This document shows, piece by piece, positions 21,207-31,746 of a stretch of 64,000 bases of DNA. Each line of letters starts with the position of its first letter. Positions within the stretch are counted from its first letter, which is position 1. A model generated the notes under the pieces. That model was not told the DNA's origin. It worked only from the letters and a program-made list of their open reading frames with translations, and ran no database searches. Origin of the DNA: Schizophyllum amplum (lineage: Eukaryota > Basidiomycota > Agaricomycetes > Agaricales > Schizophyllaceae); NCBI GenBank assembly GCA_007026445.1, contig VDMD01000048.1, forward strand, positions 124,001 through 188,000, given 5' to 3'. The position numbers were made by a program, and so were the translations under genes.

Positions 21207-21600
21207 TACCTAGAAAACTTGGTCATAGGCCCTATCCTTTGTAGGATAATATACCTCATATAGGCCAAGTTTTCTAGATACTATAAATCTCTAATGCCTA
21301 GATAATTCTAATGCTAGAGTATTATACCAGAATCACTGACTTAGAGTTCTCTACTGGCTGGACATCTCTATATAGCAGCTTGCATTAGAATGTTCTAAAG
21401 ATTAGACATCTCTGTTAGGCTGCTCTGGCTAGACTATTCTAATGGTATATACTGCTTAGAGATCTCTAGACAGATGGACTCACTAGAGATCTCTAAGTGG
21501 GTGGACTCACTAGAGATCTCTAGGTGGAAGGACTAACTAGACATGTCCAATGAGGTGAATGGACTCACTAGAGATGTCCATCTAGGTTGTTATACTAGCT
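21207..21600 (+). repeat. Left long inverted repeat with AGAGATCTCT-type minisatellite
   Basis: It begins with a hairpin (ctagaaaacttgg ... ccaagttttctag) and continues with repeated tagagatctct/tagagttctct motifs. The reverse complement of 29460-29905 matches it from the terminal hairpin through ataaatctctaatgcctaga. Together they bracket 8.7 kb. Confidence 0.75.
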
Positions 21601-21817
21601 GTAGCTGTAATATTCGTCAGTGACACGCTAATGCAAGGGTACGCCAGCGCGCGTAGAGCCGCCGACGCACCTGCACAGGTACCGGGGCGGGGAGCGAGGA
21701 GCGACGCGCACACGCCGTTGACTGCGCTAGCGCAGGACGCGAGGCGCGGCGTACCGCGTGGGGGCGCGCTCGTCAAGGGAATAACCATGTCGATCATGGT
21801 GGTGGAAGAGGTGTTGG

Positions 21818-21922
21818 AGAGCCCGTTACGCTCCCCCGGCCAAGAGCAGAGCGCCGGAAGTCCCGGTGCGATGAGTCCTCGACGGGCTCTGCTCTTGTAG
21901 GGAGGGGTGTGTGATTGGGCTC
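21818..21922 (+). ncRNA. Capped long-stem structure B
   Basis: The outer stem has 12 perfect bp, CAAGAGCAGAGC/GCTCTGCTCTTG (21841-21896), imperfectly extended to gagccc/gggctc at 21818 and 21922. Inside is GCCGG/CCGGTGC around AAGTC, then GATGAGTCCTCGACGG. Hairpin X2 (22138-22159) follows at about 297 bp. Confidence 0.5.
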
Positions 21923-22137
21923 GGGATGGGGGTATGGTGAATAATATCGAGGGCGCAACAAAGGGAACCTGACGCGCGTCTCGCGCGTCAGGCGAGCCGC
22001 TCGCCAGTGTGCGTGGGCAGCAAGGCGCAAGGAGCGCGGGCGGCTGCTTGACGCGGCGGCCACGCTGCTCACGTCCCGTTCGCTGAGACGTCCGCTGTAG
22101 ATATATAGAACACAGTGATCAGTAAAAACATCGTATA

Positions 22138-22159
22138 CAGGGCGTAGCGACGCACCTGC
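22138..22159 (+). ncRNA. Hairpin X2 of the structured unit
   Basis: CAGGgCGT-agcg-ACGcaCCTG. It is followed by GC-rich sequence with no matching four-hairpin block; the unit appears broken after about 22560. Confidence 0.45.
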
Positions 22160-22428
22160 AACGCCGTCTCGCGCATGCCCGCCTCCTGCGTCATCCGCGC
22201 CGTTGGGCGCGTGGTGGATTGAGCCGCGGAGTATGTTTCAAAACCTTCGTTTTGTGGCGCGCGGAGTCGAATACTGCGGTGGGAGGATGGAGCGGGCAGC
22301 CGGGCGGTCGGCGTCGTCGTGGTTGAGAGCCGAGAGGCATTTTTCGAGGACGGTCGGCAAGTCGGACCGAAATACCGGGCCGACCAGGGCCGACTCCGGC
22401 ACGTCCCGCCCGCTGCCGCGCTCGTCGC

Positions 22429-22918
22429 CAAGAGGTCATCGGAGCTGCGATCGGGTACATGGATCTGGTCGCGTGCGACGCCGTTCTCGGAGGCACGGCA
22501 AAGTCCGTGAGTCACCAGAGTACTTACTTTGAAGCTCGCAATGGCACCTGGCTCTGCCCAGCGTAGTGTGTGAAGAAAATAAAAGACTATGCATCCCGCA
22601 AAGGGAATGAAAAGCGATCGCTGAAGGTGGCGGGTCGTTCACGCTGGCGACTCTCGGCGAACGCCGGTGGTGGCTGTCGTTAGCCGACGCCATTGAGTTG
22701 TCGCTGACCTTGGATGAAGCTCGCTCTTCTCGGTTTTTGCTCTCGAGAGCTCTACGCTTAGTCTCGGGATATTACTGAATGTGATGCAGAGGGCAATGGG
22801 CCAGTCCAGCGACGCTGAAGGAGGCGGCGGCGGGCAAGCGTCCGCGCCAGTGGAGCGCGGGCACGCGAGCGCACGCGACCAGATCCATGTACCCGATCGC
22901 AGCTCCGATGACCTCTTG
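22429..22918. repeat. Perfect 49-bp inverted repeat, arms 22429-22477 and 22870-22918
   Basis: The right arm is the exact reverse complement of the left over 49 bp, with a 392-bp spacer. It contains the string catggatctggtcgcg. The flanks also match partly, so one arm may be a recent inverted copy of the other. Confidence 0.85.
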
Positions 22919-23726
22919 CTCGTCGCTGGGGTCGTCGCGCTCGCCGCCGCACGCGGCGTCGGTGTCGCTCCACGGGCGGAAAAATGCAAATATTATATAT
23001 ATATGTAAGTATATTACTCTAGGCAAATATATGAAAGACAGGGAAAAAAGTGTGCGCGCATGCGCGGCAGCGAGTGCGTGAGCGACGGGAGAGAGGAGTG
23101 GGGAGGGGGCGCCTTAAGTGCGTAGCACTTCGTGCCGCCCGCAACGCGTCGACTGGCCCCTCGTTCACGCTCCAGACGAGACGGAAGCGCGAGCGCAGGC
23201 GGCCGCGAAGCGGGGGGTGATCGGGCACGCGCGCGGGAGCGACGCACGGCCTGCCGACCGGGGAGCATGCAGCATTCGCAGCATCGGACGTCAAAGACAC
23301 GATGCTGGCGAGCGCGCAGAGGCGGCGGCAATTGGGTTGGGGGAGGGGTGTTATCGGCGGATGGCACGCGTTGGACGCGTTCGGCGTGTGGACGCATTTG
23401 GCGTGTGGGGTACGCGTAGACGCAGTGCACGGTGTGCACCAGACGTCGTGGGAGGAGGGAGGGGGTGGTGGAGGCGACCGGACACCCATAATTGACGAGC
23501 GAGAGCCCGGCATACCTATGTTTGGTACTGTGCGCGTTCGATCGCGTATAGGCGAGTGCGAGGGCGCACGTCGTCCACGGCGACTTGGGGAGGTCTCTCC
23601 AAGTCTCGCTCTGCGGAGGTGGCAGTGGCGAGACCCCCCCATGTCGTCTTAGACGACGGGCGCCGTTGCGCGCGCCGATCGCGAGAGAAACAAACAACTG
23701 TATCTATGTTAGCACGTTCAGGTGGC

Positions 23727-24643
23727 GCAGGGCGTCATACACGCACCTGCAGGGCCTCTGCACCCGGGATTTCTAGCCTCCGTGCTGTTCAGCGTCTTGA
23801 GAAGTTGCGTAGGGAGCGGGATGGTGGGAGGAAGCAAGGCGCGATGTGAATGTCAGGTCACGATCGCGTACATGATGACGCGCCCGCGGGGGACACGAAT
23901 GCAATTGTAGACCATCGGTGGCGCACTGGAGCGCCTGACAGCTTTAGTTATGATTACATAGTGTAGAAATTGAGCGATCGGGGGTTGCGATGGGTCTGAG
24001 AGGCCCGGACTATATCAGAACTAACCGTAGTGATCAGTAGTGTGCTTTTCAAGCACTCGTTGCTCATTTGTATGCAATCCAGGGATGCACAGGCGATATA
24101 AAGTACATATATGTGTAGGGGGGACGTCAATTTACATGCTGAAACTTTGACTGAAGCGATTCCATAAGCGTGCGGCCGAGGGACGTCCAAACGACTCGAA
24201 TACAATAACCTGTACCGCGACACTTCGTTCGAGTTCGAGCGTGAACAAGCTGAGCCTCAGTTCCGTACCTTCCCACCATCGCCTGCTTACAAAATTCTCA
24301 GAATCAACTCATTATGCTACTTCAATAGGAATGTCCAAGAGCTTTTGTGCTCAAGTGCCCTACGGTAAGTTTCCGAGGCCGTTGAGCGCGACGACGGCGA
24401 ACTTCGGAGATCGGTCCGAGGCGCCGAGCGTCGCTGATCAACGCCTCTTGACCAGCGACCACGACCGCGTCGCGGTCGTGGTTGCTCCTCGCCATCCCCT
24501 TCGCTCATTTGAACCTCCGGAAGCCCTCTCCCTCCCCCATCCCCGGCTCTCACGCGAATCAGCGCGCTCAACAGCGCGCTGCGGTGGATATGGCGGGCGA
24601 GGCGCGTAAGGCGCTGCCCGCCCTAGGTGCGTCCCTTACGCGC
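23727..24643 (+). ncRNA. Diverged structured unit (hairpin E to block Y4)
   Basis: The X-type hairpin is at 23727-23750 (GCAGGGCGT-cata-CACGCACCTGC). 731 bp later H0 (24458-24482) has a different stem, ACCACGACCG/CGGTCGTGGT. H1 (24561-24580) has the 8-bp stem AGCGCGCT on both sides of the same CAAC loop. H2 (24592-24622) pairs GGCGGGC with GCCCGCC. AGGTGCGT is at 24625. A competing stem, GCGCGTAAGG/CCTTACGCGC (about 24602-24643), spans this end. No capped stem was found upstream. Confidence 0.45.
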
Positions 24644-24949
24644 TCTCCTGTCCTCTTAATTAACAAGGTATCATTTACAGATGTTGGTACCCCACTGGTG
24701 GGGCTAGAGCGAGCGCGACGGGACACTGTCGGCTCCAGCGCGCGGGAACGCAACAAGTGCGCCTCGCTCGCCGTGCGCGCGGCTCGTTACGGGCGGAGGG
24801 ACAGGTGCTGAGGAACGGCGCGAGGGGTAGCACAACGGACAGCACTGACGCGCTGTCTGCGTCTTCTCTCGTGCGCGCAATAGGCGACGCCGGCGGGCTT
24901 CACTCCCCGACCCCGCCCTCGCCCACGCCCTGCCAGCTGATGTCGTAAA

Positions 24950-25400
24950 GCTTTTGCAAAAGAAGATGGACCTTATTGGGGCTCGAGTTGCAAATCCTAC
25001 GGACCTCAGCCCGGCCATATTGAAAAGCAATGGGAGGCTTTACCCACACAGCCACCTACCCCTCCTGGGCCTTCCGGAGGGGGTACTGGCTCACGGGGCG
25101 CTGGCCGGGCCACGAGCCGTGGGCAGCCCTATTAGGCAGGTGCCCGCGGGTCGCTCGCCTCCCACGCCCGGCTCACTGCCGCGCCTCGCGTGCGCTGCTG
25201 ACTGCCTTCCCGTTTAGGCGGGGCAGTCGATCGGCGCGTTTGGGGGCGTCGCGCGCGCGCGCCGCTGGCGCTAGCACTGCTCGCGGTTCACTGCGGTTGC
25301 TTGTACATCGAGGAAACTTGTATATTAGTCGAAATAAGCGTAGATTATATGTATGTAAGGGGGAGATATGTGATAAAAATGCGTAAATGCGCAATAAAAA
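24950..25400 (+). repeat. Left arm of a diverged inverted repeat (partner 28090-28500)
   Basis: Segments such as cttttgcaaaagaagatgga and the GCCTAATAGG-like and AAACGGGAAGG-like stretches recur inverted in 28090-28500, ending in AT-rich sequence on the inner side. No coding function was recognised in either arm. Confidence 0.65.
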
Positions 25401-25820
25401 GTCGCTGGCGCGCGGCGTGCTCGTTCAGTGAGCAAGGGCCGTGTGAGCGAATATGTGCACGGGAAGATGAGGAGGGGGTGTGAGAGGCCGTGCCCACCGC
25501 CCTAGGATGCCGAGGTGGTGGGCAGTCGTCACGGAGGGAGGGCCGCGCCTCGCCGCGGCGCGATCGGCGGCGCGGGCGACCTGCGCGAGCTGCCAGCTAT
25601 CCCTCGCAAGGCTTCTGCGAGCGTAAAAAAAAACGCTGCTGAGCCTTTGCAACTCGTTGATTGCTCGAACGAGCTGCGCGTGCCCCGCCGTCGTGACGCG
25701 AGGGAGGTGGGTGTGGGTGAGTGGGCACGGGTCCGCTCGCCGTGTTCGCGCCGCGGGGACGCGATACTGCGTCCGCCTTCTTCATAGGCATTTGGAGGCG
25801 GTAGAGGGTGAGGGGTTGAC

Positions 25821-25913
25821 CCAGCGGACAGCGCGCGCGTCGCACAAGAAGGCACGAGTTCCCGGTGCAAGGGGTACTCGAGCGCCTCTTTGTGCGGCGC
25901 CTTGCGCGTCTGC
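25821..25913 (+). ncRNA. Capped long-stem structure C
   Basis: An about 33-bp imperfect outer stem runs from ccagcggaca (25821) to its partner ending tctgctgg (25913). It includes GCACAAGA-AGGC/GCCT-CTTTGTGC. The core has GCAC/GTGC around GAGTTCCCG, then AAGGGGTACTCGAGCG. Hairpin X3 lies about 318 bp downstream. Confidence 0.5.
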
Positions 25914-26159
25914 TGGGTGCTGGACATGTGTATGGGAAGGGGAGGGCGGGAACGCGCGGGTGGGGGGGCGTCTCTGAGGCGCTCCCGATGTGTTTGGCCT
26001 AGAGCGGGCGGCGCGTGTGCGCCCGGCTGTCGTCGAAGAGAGGTGGGGGCGGGGGCGGGTGCTGCAGACGCCCGACGCTTTTGAAGCGCGGCGAGGCCCC
26101 GCCCCGGCCCCTTCCGTGCTCTAGATAATGCTATAACGAATATTAGTCCAATACAAGAT

Positions 26160-27152
26160 GCAGCGCGTCAGCACGCACCTGCCGCGCGGGATCGCGCACT
26201 GCGCAGCGCCCATCCCGCGATCCGACTCTTTCCCCGCGTGTTGCAGCGCAGTTTTTCCCCAAAACTCGCCATACAGCCTTTTGAGCCCTCCGAAATGGAT
26301 TTGGCGGAGAGAGGGAGGCGACGGGGGCAACCGGAAGGCCGTGGCGGTCGAGGGGGAGGGCGAGAGGATGCTGATCGCGTCCGCTCGGCGCCTCGGGCCG
26401 ATCGCCGAGGCTCGCCGGCGACGCGCTCGACGTCCCCGACGCGTTTTCGGAGGCGTTCTAGATCACATTTGACACCTATTTCGTGTAGAGTACATCGTAC
26501 ATGCTTGAATAATAAAAGAAACGGCGGAATTTCGTTCAGAATTGAGCTCATAAGTACGACTTTCAGTGTGCCAGGTATGTCCAATATTCCACCTGTTCTT
26601 CAGGCATACACCCTCCATATCTCCCCTTATATATCGCCCAGAAGATTCAGTCAAAGCTGTTATGGAGCTATATATGCTAGATACACTATATACAGGTATT
26701 TTGAGGGCAGGAAATGGCCTAGATGAATAGGATTAGAGCTTACATTGATTGGGTGGCTGACCATTCTTGAGGGTTGTGAGGTTTGGACCTTCATAATACA
26801 TACTGGTTGCTCAGTAAAGGCTGACATATGTTGTTATAGACCTATTACAATGTTATACAGAAGCTCTGAGGCGATCGCACCCCCCGATGCGCGAGCATCG
26901 CGTTGCGTCTCGCCGCGAACGCGCTCGAAATGAGCGCGTTCGTGACGTGACGTAACGCGATCTGCTCTCCTTCCGCCGCCATCCACGACACGCCCGCCGC
27001 TCAACAGCGGCTCGATGGGCCCCGTTTCTTCAGGGGTACTGGCGGGGGACTCTAGGAAAGTCCCCCATAGGTGCGTCGCTATTGACAGCGCCAAAAACAG
27101 CTAAAAACAAGTGGGATATAGCAGCTGCAGGGCGCGCATCGCGCCCTGCAGC
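26160..27152 (+). ncRNA. Structured unit, hairpin X3 to block Y3
   Basis: X3 is at 26160-26182 (GCAGcGCGT-cagc-ACGCacCTGC). The conserved AT block is 26483-26545. H0 is 26916-26942, H1 26996-27011 (GCCGCT-CAAC-AGCGGC), H2 27044-27066 (GGGGGACT/AGTCCCCC), AGGTGCGT is near 27069, and H3 is 27124-27152 (12-bp stem GCTGCAGGGCGC). X-to-H0 distance is 756 bp, against 752 bp in the first unit. With structure C this is the most complete uninterrupted unit in the window. Confidence 0.55.
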
Positions 27153-28090
27153 GTTATCTGCGGGTTTTCAGCGCCCCAAGTGCCGGGAAAACGCACTACG
27201 ACACCATACCAAAGCCCCCGCTGCGCGCGCCCACGGCCCCGCCGTCGCCATCGCTTGCCGCCATCCACCCCATGCGCGTTGGGCAGGTGGTCTTGCGCCC
27301 GCCTTCTGGCATGCCCCCTCCCCCCCGCCACGTCCGTATAGGACCGCCGCGTGTGGGGAGGATGTACGCTGGCCGCTAGCGATGGCGAAGCCCTCTGCAA
27401 GCGAGGGCCCGTGCAACGATCGCGTGCGCACACCACCCGCGCCACCCGCTCCCCCTCCCGCCATCGTCGTTATGCTGCGGCTGCATGCCTCGCGCAGCAT
27501 CCCAGCATGGCGACTGAGGCGTGCGTGTACGCGCCAAGGCCACGCGCCGCTGTTGGCTGTCACCGCCGCGCCTGCACCTGCACCATACCCCCCGCCCCCC
27601 GCCCCGGTCCCCCTTCCCGCGCGGCAAGCCCTCTCGCGGGCTCGTTCGCTATCCATCTCCCCCCTACGGACGTCACCACCTCCGTATACCAGCGATGCGC
27701 CACGCACACGCTCTCCGCCGCCGTCGCCACCGCTGCCGCCGCGCCCGTACGTGTGGCACAGCCACCCGCGCCGATCCCGCATCCCGCGCGACGGGCCCTC
27801 TATTGGGCTCGTCCGCTCGACATCTCGCCCTAGCACACCCCCACCTCTCTAGAACAGCGACGCGCCGTGCGTGCGCTTTCCCCCGCCCGCGGCGATCGGC
27901 CCGCACGCGCGCCGCGCCGCGCCGCCCACCCGCTCGCTTCCAGCACGACGAGCTCCTCGGCGAGCTTGTCTGCTGGTAGTATATATCCCCTCCCCACCCC
28001 CTCTCTATGCAACGACGCGTTCAGGCGCTCGCGCGGCCCCCGTACACCGAGCGAGCGCCCGACGCGCTGGCGAAAATTTTCAATGCGCTT
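27153..28090. other. C-rich sequence without a recognised gene
   Basis: Long overlapping frames on both strands result from high GC, and none has a domain. It corresponds to the C-rich tail after the other hairpin blocks and ends in AT-rich sequence near 28100-28165. Confidence 0.45.
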
Positions 28091-28500
28091 TTCGCGCCTT
28101 TTTTGTATATATTACCCACACTATGCCTGTATATACACATTATATATACAATACATACTTCTTGAATGAGCTGCAAGCGACCGAGAGCGCCAGCGGCGGC
28201 GGCGCAGTGCGCGCGCGGCGCCCCCGAGCGCGCCGATTGCCCGCCCTGCCTAAACGGGAAGGCGGTCAGTATCGCAAGCGCCGCGTGGCGGCGAGCCGGG
28301 CGTGCGAGGCGAGCCACCCGTGGATACCTGCCTAATCAGGCTGCCTAGGGGTGGTGGCCCGGTGAGCCCCCGTGAGCCAGTGCCCCCTACGGCACGCCCG
28401 GGAGGGGCAGGTGGCTGTGTGGGGAGGTGGTCCATAGGATTTGCAATTCAAGCCCCAGGCAAGTCCATCATCTTTTGCAAAAGGGCTACTGCTACAGGTG
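28090..28500 (-). repeat. Right arm of the diverged inverted repeat
   Basis: Inverted relative to 24950-25400; see that entry. It shares the cttttgcaaaag palindrome near 28470 and the AT-rich inner edge. Confidence 0.65.
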
Positions 28501-28680
28501 GCCCTGCCCTCGCCCTCGCCCACGCCTTGCCCTCGCGCTCGCCCTCGCCCTCGCCCACGCCTTGCCCTCACCCTCGCCCCCGCCCCCGCCCCCGCCCCCG
28601 CGCCCGCCCTCGCCCTCGCCCAGCCCTCGTCCCCGCTCTCGCCCCCCACCCTCGCCCTCGCCCTTGACCTCGTCAAGAGC
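28500..28680 (+). repeat. cctcgc-type minisatellite
   Basis: Tandem hexamer-like units (ccctcg/cccccg), with three longer copies of gcccacgccttgccctc. The neighbouring 28681-29460 holds C-rich sequence with no recognised gene. Confidence 0.85.
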
Positions 28681-29459
28681 GCTCACCGCTCCCTCGCCAT
28701 CCCCTCCCGCCCCCTCCACGACAGCCCGACCGTCCACACAGCCACAATGTACACGCCACGTCGTGAGGGACAGTGCGCATGGCGTGCTCCCGCTCAGGTG
28801 TGCTCCGTACTATTGTACGAATGCGGCGAGCTAGCTAACACCTCTATCAGGAGGTCAGCCGTGCGCGCTCGGAAGGGGCGAAGGCGCTATGGTGGGCGCG
28901 TCCGGGCCCGGGGTCACGGTGTCCAGCGCGCATCGTGCGGGCGACGGGTGGCGTGGCTTCCTGCCGCCCACGCTTATCCTCCCCTGCCCCCACTACCGTG
29001 TGCCCGCACATGTGACTCGCCCGTTCTTGGCGCGTGTTCGCCTCACTGCCCGCCGCCAGCGCAACCCGACCTCGACCGCACCGGCGCCCTCATGCGCCCT
29101 CCCTGCACCCCGTCTCTCCCGACTCATAGGCACCACCTCCCGCCACTCCTGGACATTGCCTCTCGCACTCTGTGCTCGGCTTTGGGCACCCTCCCGTGCC
29201 CCGGGCTGCACCTCTCGTGGGGCTGGCTGGTGGGCCCCACCTTACGCGCCTCCCGCCTCCCGCACCTCACACCCTGCCTCCCGGGGTCCTCTCGCCCTAC
29301 GCCTCTCGTGCTTCCCGCGCTGCGCAGCTCGCATTACGCCTCTTATACCCTCCCGTGACTCTTGCTCTCCGCCTCTCATGCCTCCCGTGCTGCCCACCCA
29401 CCGCCATCACCTTGCCGTGCATCCCGCGCAGCACGTGTCGCACCACACGGGCCATGATC

Positions 29460-29905
29460 ATAGTGTTGATTTTTGCTTGCTTAGAGTTCTCTAACTAGTA
29501 GAGATTTCTACTCTGCTGTAGGGCTTAGAGTTCTCTAGCTAGTAGAGCTTTCTACTTTATTCTAGCTGTTAGAGTTCTCTAGTTAGTAGACTTCTCTACT
29601 TTGTTGTAGCTGTTAGAGTTCTCTAGTCAGTAGAGTTCTCTAGTCAGTAGAGTTCTCTAATGCACTCTAGCCCTTAGAGTTCTCTAGTCAGTAGAGATCT
29701 CTAGAGGGCATATGTTTGGAGATATCTAGTGAGATGTGTCTGTCAGAGATGTCTAAGTTGTAGAATGTTCTGGTATCTAGACTTCTCTAGGCACTAGAAT
29801 TCTCTAGGCATTAGAAATTTATAGTGTCTAGAAAACATGGCTTATAGGGGGTATATAATCCTGTGAAAGATAGGGCCTACCTCAAGTTTCATAGGTGCCT
29901 AAGTA
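29460..29905 (-). repeat. Right long inverted repeat with TAGAGTTCTCT minisatellite
   Basis: At least eight tagagttctcta units with spacers of about 20-30 bp, then a terminal hairpin region ending near cataggtgcctaag. It is the inverted partner of 21207-21600. From 29906 to 30711 I see only GC-rich sequence with small palindromes (for example cgtcgtgtgacgtgacgtg near 30460) and no gene. Confidence 0.75.
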
Positions 29906-30711
29906 GAGTGCGCCCTCGCACAGAGCTGACTGTTGTGGTGTGCTTGGCGCGCGCGAGGAGGGGGCCGGCGGCGACGTTGAAAACGAGGACCACGCCCGTC
30001 GTCTTCATGCTCCCTAGCGCGCGTCAGCGACCGCGTCGTTCGCCCACCCCTCATGTCCCTATACCTCACTTGGCGAAGGTGGTAACGGGGCATTAGAGGT
30101 GGGTGAGCGGGGCGGGCGCTACTGCGTGGTGGGGATATGAAGGCGGTGGGCGTTGCTCTCGGTGGGTGTATGGGTGCGGGAGGTCGGGCGCCGGGCGTCT
30201 TTGGTCAAGGCAGGCTGAAGACATGCGCCGCTTGCGAACGCACGTAACGCGGTACGTGCGTGCGTGCGTTTGCAAGTGACGCGAAAATTTTCGTCAGTAA
30301 GGTATACCACGGCAGAACTATTGTCACGTACCTTTGAGGGCTCCTATGAGCCCTCGCACCCCTTATCATGTCGCTTCACGTGTACGCGGTTTTGCCGTGA
30401 GTCAAATGGGAAGCCGGCGGTCTGGCGACGTGGTGGTGAAAGGCAAGGGCGGACGCGTCGTGTGACGTGACGTGACACGACGCGTCGATCCGCGCGCTGC
30501 ACGTCGATTCGCACGTATACGGCGCGATTGTAAGACATCGCGGCCTTCTTCCACCGTGAGACATGTATAGATAGTAATTATCTGAGCTACCATTGAGGGA
30601 TCGGGGCTTTGGATGGGTCTCAGCTATCTAGAATACACATATGTTGAGTAAGATATTCTGTAAGGGTTCAAAATATACTCATTGTGATTTTCTATTGAAT
30701 TGTGGCATATA

Positions 30712-31102
30712 CTGTACTGTTTCGACCGTAGGTTCACTGGGTGTCACGCGTTACGCTTTGAACTGACCCAGATCCCAGTTCACGGGCCCGAAGGGCCCGT
30801 TACGGTCCGAAATTTTAGTTCATAAATATTTATTTTTGCTGCAAAATCCAGTCTTTTACTGTACTTTTCAAGGCCTAGGAGGTAATAGAATAAGATTGAG
30901 GGCTCAGGATGCAAATAAAGGCATCAAATTATGTCCCAAAACGGTTCGAATGTAAGAAGGAAAAAATCGTAAAGAAATACGCAAAAATTAGAATATCCGA
31001 GAGGGCGTTCACCGAGCGGCGTTACGCGTTACACTGAGTGAATTAGTTCAGTTCAGAGGCCGATGTTACGCGTTACGTGAACTTACGGTCGAAACAGTAC
31101 AG
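30712..31102 (-). mobile_element. 391-bp TA-flanked MITE (Tc1/mariner-like), copy 2
   Basis: Same length and terminal repeats as 17503-17893, inverted, and nearly identical in sequence. TA target bases are at 30710-30711 and 31103-31104. Confidence 0.92.
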
Positions 31103-31252
31103 TATAGGCAGAATAAACTACATAGGTGTCTAGGGGAGACCTTATAGAACATGATACAACTTTGACTGAAGCGATACGATAACTTATCGCCTCGGAACGC
31201 TTTGAAAGGTGCATGGGGAGACGTTCGAGAAGTGCTTTAGACGAGCGTTGAC

Positions 31253-31746
31253 CAAGGGGGTGTCGAACTAAAAATAGCGCACCGGGGGCGGGGAGGGAGG
31301 GGGGGTCGGCAGCCTGCTTAAAATTAATTTGGACCTCCTTTAAACTAAGCTCTAGGGCTGCTCTATGCATCCCAATACCCATGATTTACTCACTTGCAGG
31401 CTATACATACATCCCCCACAGCAGCTTCTCTCATTTTCGACGAGACACAGGCAGCTGGCTCTTGCACGCGCACAGTCACGTGGCCAACGTTCGGATTTCG
31501 ATGACACCAAAGCTTCTGACTTTGAATTAAAATGAGACATAATTAGCTCTAGATAAGTTTAGATGACAATAGATAGTGCAACAAGAGGGTATAAGAACCT
31601 GCAAAACCCGAGCCGATGCGCCAGCTGCCAAAACGGCAATTGCCGAGCGCACATGATATCACGTGAAGGGGGGAGGGGGGGAGGGGTAACCGGTCTACGA
31701 AGAATTTGGACCCGCGGTCATTTTCTGCAAACCCGGCACCCCCTTG
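31253..31746 (-). mobile_element. 494-bp CAAGGGGGTG-ended element, copy C
   Basis: Full length, inverted relative to copy B. Flanks gttgac and tcacca give no duplication. Confidence 0.88.

Noticed and set aside
28441..29358. A 305-codon gene
   Set aside because: It begins in the cctcgc minisatellite and continues in C-rich DNA; frames on both strands are equally long and none has a domain.
29460..29905. CRISPR array
   Set aside because: The tagagttctct units are short, imperfect and unevenly spaced, and the organism is a eukaryote. It is a minisatellite in an inverted repeat.
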